This document shows positions 7,337 to 15,600 of a stretch of DNA of 25,715 nucleotides, one piece after another (position 1 is the stretch's first letter; each line of letters opens with the position of its first letter). A program made the translations under genes and the position numbers. Location of the stretch: positions 1 to 25,715 of the forward strand of contig MFPT01000015.1 in assembly GCA_001782805.1 (NCBI GenBank), read 5' to 3'. The notes under the pieces are model-generated. The model was not told the origin of the DNA, ran no database searches, and saw nothing but the letters and a program-made list of their open reading frames with translations. This DNA comes from Candidatus Magasanikbacteria bacterium RIFCSPHIGHO2_01_FULL_41_23. GTDB lineage: Bacteria > Patescibacteria > ABY1 > Magasanikbacterales > UBA922.

Positions 7337-7680
7337 AATATTCTTTATCCGGAAGACGTGATGGCCAATCAGTAGAAGAAGCCAGTGATCAATGGATTTG
7401 TCCCAAACCAGGACGGGTTGAACGAGATACGATGATTTCAGGTTTTTTTGATCCGCGAGGAAATCATGCTTTTTTAAATGTGGATGCTAGTCGAGCACAT
7501 GAATTTTTTAGCGGACTGCAAAATGCAGAAGCGCGTTTATATACACAGCAAAAAGAAGATGAATGGAATGCTCGGATTAAAAAAGCAGACGCACTGAGAA
7601 CACAACATAATAACACTCCCTCATCTGAAGATGGGGAAAGTTTATGGACTCGGTTTAAAAGTTTTTTTGGCGCAAATTAA
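7312..7680 (+). CDS. Open segment C of the broken gene
   Basis: This 122-codon frame could start at a TTG (7312) overlapping the end of segment B by 25 nt. A GAGGAAAG lies about 17 nt upstream, too far for an efficient start. It contains a predicted strand-rich part (SGFFDPRGNHAFLNVDASRA) and a charged C-terminal helix ending SLWTRFKSFFGAN. It could be a separate coupled gene, but its sense joins naturally to segment B after a one-base shift. No family is recognised. Confidence 0.45.
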   Translation: MAQSEGDLKYSLSGRRDGQSVEEASDQWICPKPGRVERDTMISGFFDPRGNHAFLNVDASRAHEFFSGLQNAEARLYTQQKEDEWNARIKKADALRTQHNNTPSSEDGESLWTRFKSFFGAN

Positions 7681-7696
7681 GTTCTCCTTATTAGTT

Positions 7697-7724
7697 TTGC
7701 CAGCCAAATTAAGTGTGCTATGCT
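7697..7724 (+). promoter_or_regulatory. Promoter for the exported cysteine-repeat protein
   Basis: TTGCCA (7697-7702) and TATGCT (7719-7724) are 16 bp apart, predicting a start near 7731 and a leader of about 18 nt to the ATG at 7749. A GTG at 7713 lies inside this element and so cannot be the start if the promoter is real. Confidence 0.5.
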
Positions 7725-7748
7725 GTAATTACTTTTAATTTTGCCACT

Positions 7749-8831
7749 ATGAAAAAAATTTATTTTGGTCGTTTATTGGTCGTAGTCAGTCTGGGTTTTT
7801 TTTCGATTCCACTTTTGGCACTCTCTGCCGGTGGAGGTGGCGGCGGCGGAGGCAGTGAAACTCCTCCACCACCAAGTTGCACGGCAGATATATGGACTTG
7901 CACAGATTGGGGAAATTGTAGCCCTGAAGGCAAACAGACTCGGTTTTGCACTTTAAGTTTTAATTGTCCAACCACAGAAACACCAAAACCAGCGGAAACA
8001 CAAAGTTGCCAACCACCAGTGGCTCCAACACCTGCTCCGACTCTTGCGCCAGAACCCAGTAAACAACCAATTACAATACCGTCTCCAGAAATCAAGACTC
8101 CAGTCGCAAAAATACCGACAACCAAGAAGACCGTTTGTTCTGAATCAGAATTAAATTGTGGTGAATGGAGCCAGTGCAAAGAAAATGGTCGTCAAATCCG
8201 TACTTGCAAAGTGGCCAAAGCCTGTGCCAACGCCCCAAAACCAAAACTTGAACAAGATCAAGTTTGCGTCGGCCTTAAATGCGGTCAATTAGACTCAATC
8301 AAAGAACGTGTAAGCTGTCGTTTACAATTGACTCCCGCAGAAATGAAGCAAGAATTTTCCATTCTCTATTTTCCTGAGTATTGTAAAGTTGAAGGAGGAT
8401 GGGCTGATAAAAAAGAATGCTTGCAACTTTACCAATCATTTGGTACTTGTTGGCAAATACCGCTTGGTGATGGACGTCAGCAATGTGCACGTGATGTGAT
8501 TGGTTTAAGCAGTTGGGCGGATGAAAAAAATAAATGTTTTATGTTGATGTCTAAAAGTCACTCCAAATATTGGAAAGAATCTGAGGATTGCAAAGAAGAG
8601 CTAAAAGAAAAAGTGGAGCATCTTATTTTATTCAATTTATATGAATTGGAAGTTGAAGCCGAAGCCGCATTAACGAGTGGCAAAGCTACAATTGAAGCCG
8701 TCGCCAATTTTGATGTTTTAATTGAAGATAAAAAAGCCCAATTGGAAAAATCAAAGAGTATTCAAGACTGGAGACGAATCATCGTCGAGGCAAAAATGGA
8801 GTGGAAAAAATTTAAAGCAAATCTTTTATGA
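7749..8831 (+). CDS. Exported protein with two six-cysteine TSP1-like repeats
   Basis: The 360-residue product has a signal peptide (1-27, ending LLALSA), then eight glycines (28-35) and a proline-rich stretch. Two six-cysteine repeats follow, at C44-51-57-67-73-87 and C130-137-143-153-159-173. Their cysteine spacing is identical (7, 6, 10, 6, 14), and they share WxxC(x5)G(x)QxRxC features of thrombospondin type-1-like modules. A Pro/Thr linker separates them. The C-terminal half has ten further cysteines and ends in a charged helical region (about 275-360). It is probably secreted or surface-held and disulfide-bonded, a likely client of the DsbA/VKOR pair. The ATG at 7749 is chosen over a GTG at 7713 because it begins the signal peptide and follows the promoter. 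The stop overlaps the next start (ATGA). Function is unknown; adhesion is a guess from the module type. Confidence 0.85.
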   Translation: MKKIYFGRLLVVVSLGFFSIPLLALSAGGGGGGGGSETPPPPSCTADIWTCTDWGNCSPEGKQTRFCTLSFNCPTTETPKPAETQSCQPPVAPTPAPTLAPEPSKQPITIPSPEIKTPVAKIPTTKKTVCSESELNCGEWSQCKENGRQIRTCKVAKACANAPKPKLEQDQVCVGLKCGQLDSIKERVSCRLQLTPAEMKQEFSILYFPEYCKVEGGWADKKECLQLYQSFGTCWQIPLGDGRQQCARDVIGLSSWADEKNKCFMLMSKSHSKYWKESEDCKEELKEKVEHLILFNLYELEVEAEAALTSGKATIEAVANFDVLIEDKKAQLEKSKSIQDWRRIIVEAKMEWKKFKANLL

Positions 8832-9046
8832 AAAAACAATTTTTAGTGCCCGCTGTTATTATAGTAATCATTTTGGGCGTATTTTGGTACAAAATGGATC
8901 CAACACCAAAGAAGGATGAAGCTCCCGTGGTTCAGCCTACAACTATTACTTTGGTTACACCACCAACATCCTTTGACCAAGCTGAACTTTATTTGGATCA
9001 GAATGAAGAAGGAATAAAAGTTTTGGAAGAATTAGGTGTTAAATAA
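8828..9046 (+). CDS. Small single-pass membrane protein
   Basis: This 72-residue protein has one N-terminal membrane segment (about 5-21, VPAVIIVIILGVFWY), a proline/threonine-rich linker, and an acidic helical tail (FDQAELYLDQNEEGIKVLEEL). Its ATG overlaps the stop of the exported cysteine-repeat gene by the ATGA arrangement, so translation is almost certainly coupled and the two may act together at the cell surface. No family is recognised. Confidence 0.75.
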   Translation: MKKQFLVPAVIIVIILGVFWYKMDPTPKKDEAPVVQPTTITLVTPPTSFDQAELYLDQNEEGIKVLEELGVK

Positions 9047-9059
9047 TGTCTGGTGCTTG

Positions 9060-9098
9060 CACTGAGCGAGTTCCGATTTATCGGAACGAGTCGAAGTG
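9060..9098. repeat. Long interrupted hairpin of the palindromic family
   Basis: GTTCCGA (9070-9076) pairs with TCGGAAC (9081-9087) across the loop TTTA, and an outer CACT/AGTG pair (9060-9063/9095-9098) surrounds GAGCGAG and CGAGTCGA. The flanks resemble the CTTGxxCTGAGCG...CGAAG sequences at 6060-6102. There is no U-tract, so this is not a classic terminator, though it lies where the upstream transcript should end. Confidence 0.5.
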
Positions 9099-9219
9099 TG
9101 GATAACTTTGCAGTCAATGACTTTTTGTCGTTAGATTTTTTTTACTATATTATAAAAAAATGCTAAAATAAGCCAAAAAAGTATTTTTTCTTGACAAAAT
9201 TCTTGCATTTTGTTCTGAC

Positions 9220-9248
9220 TTGACACCCTTCTACAATTCGAGTATGAT
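9220..9248 (+). promoter_or_regulatory. rpoBC promoter
   Basis: A perfect TTGACA (9220-9225) is followed after exactly 17 bp by TATGAT (9243-9248). It is the best promoter in the 352-bp gap before rpoB and predicts transcription from about 9255. A second TTGACA (9191-9196) lies 29 bp upstream but has no matching -10 at the right distance. A weaker TTTACT-17-TAAAAT pair lies at 9141-9169. Confidence 0.8.
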
Positions 9249-9398
9249 TATCACGCTATTAAACGTCATGTCTTGAGGCTTGCTCTTTAATTCTAGATTT
9301 TACCCTCCATGATCGCTCATCTTCATACAATCCATTTTCTCAATTAATAATACCCTTTACCCAAAAGGCGTTTTTTTGTTTTTTTCGCTTAACTTGTT
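9249..9398 (+). promoter_or_regulatory. rpoB leader with terminator-like hairpin
   Basis: About 145 nt of untranslated leader separates the promoter from the rpoB ATG. Near its end CCTTT (9354-9358) can pair with AAAGG (9364-9368), followed at 2 nt by seven T's and, after one G, more T's. This weak stem plus U-tract could pause or attenuate transcription. No ribosome site or riboswitch class is recognised. The rest of the leader is pyrimidine-rich and featureless. Confidence 0.3.
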
Positions 9399-12300
9399 AT
9401 GCCCTCACTTTACAAGCGACAATCGCTCCAGACTATTGAACGTAAATTTTTTACGAACATTCGTGACGCAGTGGCTACGCCCGATTTGATTGACGTGCAG
9501 AAAACTTCGTATGCCTGGTTTTTAAAAGATGGTATCCGCGAATTGTTTGATGAAATATCTCCAATGAACGACTTTACCGGCCGTGATTTGGAGTTATATT
9601 TTGAAGAATATTATTTGGATGAGGCTAAATTCAGTGAAAATGAATGTCGTAATAAAAATATTACGTTTGAAGCGCCACTTCGAGTTAATGTTAAGTTAGT
9701 GAACAAGCGTACTGGCAAATCCAATAAACAGGAAATCTATTTGGGCGATATTCCTCTCATGACTGAACGGGGAACATTTATGATTAATGGTATTGAGCGC
9801 GTGGTCGTGTCCCAGTTGATTCGTAGTCCGGGAGCATTTTTTACGGCTGACGCTTTGCGTGGCCGCCATTTTTATGGGGCTAAAATTATTCCGAATCGCG
9901 GTGCTTGGATTGAAATTGAAACTGACCAAAATAATGTTATTTGGGTAAAAGTGGATCGTAAACGTAAAGTCGCGGCTACGTCAATTTTACGCGCGTTTGG
10001 TTTATCCAATGATGATGGCATTCGCGAGGCGTTTAAAGAAGTAAACAATCATCCGAACATTGATTATATTGAAGAAACTTTAAAAAAAGATGCAGCCGCG
10101 ACCGAAGAAGAAGGCTTGATTGAAGTCTATCGCCGCATTCGTCCCGGTGATTTGGCAACTGCGGACAACGCGCGCAGTTTGATTCACGCCATGTTTTTCA
10201 ATTTTGATCGTTATGATTTGGGCAATGTTGGTGTATATAAATTCAACACGAAATTTAATTTGAATCTTCCGGAAAATCAATTATCGGAAAAAGAACATCG
10301 CGTGTTATCTCTGGAAAAAATTCTTTTGGTTTTGAAGGAAATAGTACGTTTGAACGTGACACAAGAAATTCCCGATGACATTGATCATTTGGGGAATCGG
10401 CGCGTGCGCGCAGTCGGTGAATTGGTTCAAAACCGTTTTCGCATTGGTTTGGCGCGCATGGAACGCATTATTAAGGATCGGATGAGTACTATGGAAATTG
10501 ATACGATTGTCCCGAATAAATTAATTAACGCGCGGCCGGTTATTAGCGTGGTTCGTGAATTCTTTATGAGTTCACAATTGTCTCAGTTTATGGATCAGGT
10601 AAATCCGTTGGCTGAATTGGAGCATAAGCGTCGTGTATCGGCGCTTGGTCCAGGCGGTTTGTCGCGTGATCGCGCCGGATTTGAAGTGCGTGATGTGCAC
10701 ACGACTCACTATGGTCGGATTTGTCCCATTGCCACTCCGGAAGGACCGAACATTGGTTTGGTTGGTCATTTGGCCATGTTCGCACGCATGAACGCGTTTG
10801 GTTTTTTGGAAACTCCGTATCGTAAAGTGGATAAAAGTAATCCCAAGAAACCGCGTGTTACCAATGAAATTATATACTTAAATTCATTTACCGAAGAACG
10901 GGTGACGACTGCCAGCGCCAAAGTAGCAACTGATGCTGATGGTTATTTGACCGGCACCAAAGTCCCGGCTCGAGTGCATGGTCAGCCGGCTATTGCCGAC
11001 ATTACTGAGATTGATTATGTTGATGTGGCTTCAAACCAGATTTTAAGCGTAGCCACTAGTTTAATTCCATTTTTGGAACATGATGATGCGACGCGCGCTT
11101 TGATGGGTACAAACATGCAGCGCCAATCAGTTCCCTGTATAAAAGCTGATCCGCCACTCGTAGGTACGGGAGTGGAACGCGCTGCGGCTTTAAGTAGTGG
11201 ATATGTGCTTACGGCAGAAGAAGATGGCGAGGTAACTGCGGTTACCGGTAATCATATAGAAATTACCAGTAAAAAAAGCAAAGTTTATACGTATCAATTG
11301 CACAAATTTATTCGCTCCAATGCTTCTAGTTGTATTAATCAAACTCCAACCGTTGTTTTGGGACAAAAAATTAAAAAAGGACATCCGCTCTGCGATGGCC
11401 CATCAATTAAAGATGCTGAACTAGCGCTCGGTCAAAATGTTTTGGTGGCTTATATGGTTTGGGATGGATTTAATTACGAGGATGCGATTATTATTTCCGA
11501 ACGTTTGGTTGAGCATGATCGGTACACTTCTATTCAAATAGAACATTATACGACTGATGTACGCGAGACTAAACTTGGTCCGGAAGTTGTAACGAGTGAT
11601 ATTCCCAATGTCAGTGAAGAAAAATTTAAAAATCTTGATTCTGAAGGGATTGTTCGGATTGGCGCGGAAGTTCATTCCGGCGATATTTTAGTGGGTAAAA
11701 TTACTCCCAAAGGTGAAACTGAACTTACACCGGAAGAACGCTTGCTTCGTGCTATTTTTGGAGAAAAAGCGCGTGATGTTCGTGATTCATCATTATATTT
11801 GGAACACGGCGAGCACGGCAAAGTAATTGATGTCAAAGTTTTCTCCGCTGATGCGGGCGACAAATTACAGCCCGGTGTTATTAAACAAGTCCAGGTTACG
11901 GTAGCTGATATGCGCAAAGTGCAAGTGGGTGATAAAATGGCCGGACGTCATGGTAACAAAGGTGTTATTTCTCGTGTTGTTCCCGTAGAAGATATGCCGT
12001 TCTTGGCCGATGGTACGCCGGTTGATGTGATCCTTTCCCCGCTTGGTGTTATTTCGCGTATGAATTTGGGACAGTTACTGGAAAATCATCTTGGTTTGGC
12101 CGCGAACGCGCACGGATATAAAGTTGCCACTCCGGTTTTGAATGGTATTACCGAAGTCCAAATTACCGATGAATTAAAAAAAGCTGGTCTTCCGCTCGAT
12201 GGCCAGTCTCAATTGTATGATGGTCGTACCGGGGAAGCTTATGATCACAGAACTACCGTTGGTTACAATTATATGCTTAAACTGAATCACATGGTGGAAG

Positions 12301-12659
12301 ATAAAATTCATCAACGCTCGATTGGTCCATACAGTTTAATTACTCAGCAACCACTGGGCGGAAAAGCGCAGTTTGGCGGACAGCGTTTTGGTGAAATGGA
12401 AGTGTGGGCTTTGGAAGCCTATGGTGCTGCGCACACTTTGCAAGAAATTTTGACCATTAAATCCGATGATGTTCCTGGCCGCGCCAAAGCCTACGAAGCA
12501 ATTATTAAAGGCGAGCAAATCACCAAAATTAATTTGCCGGAATCATTTAATGTTTTGGTTCGTGAATTGAAAGGTTTGGCGCTTGATGTTGAATTGCATG
12601 AAAATAATCCTGTTAAAGAATCAAACGCTGGCTCCAAAACTTCGGAAGAAGAGGTCTAA
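9399..12659 (+). CDS. rpoB: DNA-directed RNA polymerase subunit beta
   Basis: This is the beta subunit of RNA polymerase, 1086 residues, shorter than E. coli (1342) because lineage-specific insertions are absent. Highly conserved blocks are present: the rifampicin pocket SSQLSQFMDQVNPLAELEHK with RRVSALGPGG (388-419), GFEVRDVHTTHYGRICPI and TPEGPNIGL next to it, VGDKMAGRHGNKGVISRV, and the C-terminal GGQRFGEMEVWALEAYGA that meets beta-prime. The key rifampicin contacts corresponding to E. coli D516, H526 and S531 are present as D399, H409 and S414, so no resistance allele is evident. It is transcribed from the promoter at 9220 together with rpoC, 27 bp downstream. The usual rplKAJL cluster does not precede it here. 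Confidence 0.98.
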   Translation: MPSLYKRQSLQTIERKFFTNIRDAVATPDLIDVQKTSYAWFLKDGIRELFDEISPMNDFTGRDLELYFEEYYLDEAKFSENECRNKNITFEAPLRVNVKLVNKRTGKSNKQEIYLGDIPLMTERGTFMINGIERVVVSQLIRSPGAFFTADALRGRHFYGAKIIPNRGAWIEIETDQNNVIWVKVDRKRKVAATSILRAFGLSNDDGIREAFKEVNNHPNIDYIEETLKKDAAATEEEGLIEVYRRIRPGDLATADNARSLIHAMFFNFDRYDLGNVGVYKFNTKFNLNLPENQLSEKEHRVLSLEKILLVLKEIVRLNVTQEIPDDIDHLGNRRVRAVGELVQNRFRIGLARMERIIKDRMSTMEIDTIVPNKLINARPVISVVREFFMSSQLSQFMDQVNPLAELEHKRRVSALGPGGLSRDRAGFEVRDVHTTHYGRICPIATPEGPNIGLVGHLAMFARMNAFGFLETPYRKVDKSNPKKPRVTNEIIYLNSFTEERVTTASAKVATDADGYLTGTKVPARVHGQPAIADITEIDYVDVASNQILSVATSLIPFLEHDDATRALMGTNMQRQSVPCIKADPPLVGTGVERAAALSSGYVLTAEEDGEVTAVTGNHIEITSKKSKVYTYQLHKFIRSNASSCINQTPTVVLGQKIKKGHPLCDGPSIKDAELALGQNVLVAYMVWDGFNYEDAIIISERLVEHDRYTSIQIEHYTTDVRETKLGPEVVTSDIPNVSEEKFKNLDSEGIVRIGAEVHSGDILVGKITPKGETELTPEERLLRAIFGEKARDVRDSSLYLEHGEHGKVIDVKVFSADAGDKLQPGVIKQVQVTVADMRKVQVGDKMAGRHGNKGVISRVVPVEDMPFLADGTPVDVILSPLGVISRMNLGQLLENHLGLAANAHGYKVATPVLNGITEVQITDELKKAGLPLDGQSQLYDGRTGEAYDHRTTVGYNYMLKLNHMVEDKIHQRSIGPYSLITQQPLGGKAQFGGQRFGEMEVWALEAYGAAHTLQEILTIKSDDVPGRAKAYEAIIKGEQITKINLPESFNVLVRELKGLALDVELHENNPVKESNAGSKTSEEEV

Positions 12660-12686
12660 AATTCTTCATTCATTCTACCAAATAAT

Positions 12687-15600
12687 ATGCAACCACAAAA
12701 TTCTCCATCTCCCTCCTCTCCCAACTTTGATTCGCTTCGTCTCAAAGTCGCGTCGCCTCAAGTTATTCGCGGCTGGTCGCATGGCGAAGTCTATAAACCG
12801 GAAACCATTAATTATCGTACGCAAAAACCGGAAAAAGGTGGTTTGTTTGCCGAAGAAGTTTTTGGTCCGACCAAAGATTGGGAATGTTATTGCGGCAAGT
12901 ACAAAAAGATTCGTTACAAAGGAATTGTGTGTGATAAGTGTGGCGTGGAAGTAACACATTCATTGGTTCGACGCGAACGTATGGGTCACATTGAACTCGC
13001 GACTCCGGTATCGCATATTTGGTTTCTGCGCACTATTCCTTCGCGTCTTGGTTTGGTATTGGATCTTTCCATTCAAGCTTTGGAAAAAGTAATTTATTTT
13101 GCTTCATTTATTGTCACCAGTATTGATGAAGCGGAAAAGAAAGTCACCGAAGAAGCGCTCAAAAAAGAATATAAAACCAAACACAAACAAATTGAAACTG
13201 ACTATGCCCAAAAAATTGAAATGGAGTCCGGACATGCGGCGGAAAAAATGACGCGTGAGCGCGATGAAAAATTCGCGGCGCTGGATGAAGATTTTAATTC
13301 GGCGGAAACTGAATTAAAAGAAATTACCATGCTGTCGGTTTTATCCGAAGCGCGCTATCAGGAATTGTCCATTCGCTACGGCCATTTATTTGAGGCGGGG
13401 ATTGGCGCGGGCGCGATTCATGGTTTGTTGGAGCGTTTGAATTTAAGCGAAACCGCCAGTATTTTGGAAAAAGAAATTGAAAAAAGCAAAGGCGCCAAAC
13501 GCGGCCGTCTTATTCGCCGAGTTAAACTTTTCAGCAGTTTGATTAAAAATAATATTCGTCCCGAATGGATGATTATGGTGGCCATTCCTGTAGTGCCTCC
13601 GGATTTGCGGCCAATGGTCGCGCTTGATGGCGGTCGTTTTGCCACGTCAGATTTAAATGATTTGTATCGTCGCGTTATCAATCGCAACAATCGTTTGCGT
13701 CGTTTGATTGAACTGAACGCTCCCGAAGTTATTTGTCGTAATGAAAAACGCATGTTACAAGAAGCCGTGGATGCTTTGATTGATAACAATGCTCGTGCCA
13801 CCAAAACCGTACGCGCTTCTACTGGTCAAAAGCGCCAGCTGCGCTCGCTTGCCGATATTTTGAAAGGTAAACAAGGACGTTTTCGGCAAAATTTATTAGG
13901 TAAACGCGTTGATTATTCCGGTCGTTCGGTAATTGTGGTGGGACCAAAATTGCATATTGATGAATGTGGTCTGCCCAAAATTATGGCACTTGAACTCTTC
14001 AAGCCATTTGTTATGTCGGAAATTATTAAACGCGAATTGGCTCATAATGTACGGAGTGCTTCTCGTTTTATTGAAAGTAATGCTCCCGAAGTCTGGGATA
14101 TTTTGGAAAATTTGACCAAAACCACGCGCGTTCTTTTGAATCGCGCTCCAACTTTGCATCGTTTGGGTATTCAAGCTTTTAAACCACGTTTGGTCGAAGG
14201 CAAAGCGATTCGTTTGCATCCATTGGTTTGTGCTGCGTTTAACGCTGATTTTGATGGTGATCAAATGGCCGTTCATTTACCATTGTCTGAACAAGCTAAA
14301 TGGGAAGCGGAAAATTTAATGGCTTCTGAGAAAAATTTGCTTAAACCGGCGACTGGCACTCCGGTTATTACTCCGCAACAAGACATTGCGCTTGGTTGTT
14401 ATTATCTCACCAAATACGATGACACTGATACGGTTGAGGTTAAGAAATTTTTTGCTGATGTGACTGAAGCCAAATACGCGTATAAAACCCGCAAGATCAG
14501 CTTAAAAGAGCGGGTGAAAATTCGCTTTACGGATTTATCCAAATTTCCCGAAGGAACTGATCGTATGATCGAAACTTCAATCGGTCGTATTTTTTTTAAT
14601 GAAATTTTGCCGGACAAATTGGCTTATTTTAATGAAACCATTACCAAGAAACATTTATCAAGCATCATTCAACAATTGTTGGAAATTTATGGTCAAGAGC
14701 AGACTGCGCTCATGCTTGATGATATCAAAAGTTTAGGTTTCAAATATGTGACCAAATCCGGTTATTCACTTGGTAAGGATCAATTTCCGGAAATTGTGCA
14801 AAAGCCAGCTTTATTGGCCGAAGGTGCGACTCGAACGGAAACAGTGGAAGAACAATATCAAGAAGGTTTGTTAACCGAAGCCGAGCGTCATAGCAAAGTT
14901 ATGGAAATTTGGACGGAAATTAAAGATCGCATGTTATCGCATACCAAAGAAATTTTGGATAAGAATGGAGCGGTTTTCGCCATGATTGATTCCGGCGCGC
15001 GTGGTTCTTGGGCACAACTTGGCCAAGTGATTGCGATGAAAGGCTTGGTCGCTTCTCCCAGCGGTGAAATTATTGAACTTCCGGTAAAAGGAAATTTTAA
15101 AGAAGGATTTGACGTGTTGGAATTTTTTATTTCATCACACGGAACACGCAAAGGTTTATCTGATACTGCTCTGCGTACGGCTAACGCGGGTTATTTGACT
15201 CGTCGTTTAGTAGATGTGGCTCAAGATGTGATTGTAAAAATTGAAGATTGCGGCGACACTACGGGCGAAATTTTTAATAAAGTTGAATCCGAACAAATGG
15301 GAGAAAAATTATCAGAACGTGTCTGGGGTCGATTTGTTTTGGCTGATGTTAAATCCGGCAAAGAAGTCATTGTATCAGCGGGCGAAGTTATTACTCCTGA
15401 ATTGGCCCGACTGATAGAAAGTAAAAATGTAACTGAGATTCATGTGCGCTCAGTTATGCAGTGCAAATTACCCAAAGGTGTTTGTATTAAATGCTATGGC
15501 TATGATCTGGGATATAACCATGTGGTAAAAACCGGTGTGGCCGCGGGAATTGTGGCTGCGCAATCAATCGGTGAACCGGGTACTCAACTGACCATGCGTA

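Larger units (their letters stand above)
6864..7680 (+). pseudogene. Hypothetical gene broken by two apparent frameshifts
   Basis: Three open segments lie end to end in three frames and read as one protein of about 270 residues. Segment A (6864-7040) starts MINIESPHGESATEIITTGE and is acidic. Around 6985-6992 the sense moves to a second frame, where SLDSQKLQLENYFSELLRQ runs directly into segment B (to 7336). Around 7290-7315 the sense moves again to segment C (7312-7680), ending FKSFFGAN. Both moves are in the same direction and equal to loss of one base. No slippery heptamer is visible at either junction. B and C can only start at TTG codons without good ribosome sites. A good promoter sits before A. 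The gene is either a recent pseudogene or carries two sequencing/assembly errors. I recognise no family. The segments are charged and helical at both ends. Confidence 0.55.

Noticed and set aside
7760..8179. 139-codon minus-strand frame rich in Pro and Gly
   Set aside because: It is the reverse of the signal peptide, Gly8 and proline-rich parts of the exported protein, which has clear family features on the plus strand.
9097..9105. TGTGGATAA DnaA-box matches here and at 25129-25137
   Set aside because: Single perfect 9-mers 16 kb apart, without dnaA, dnaN or clustering, are expected by chance and do not indicate an origin.
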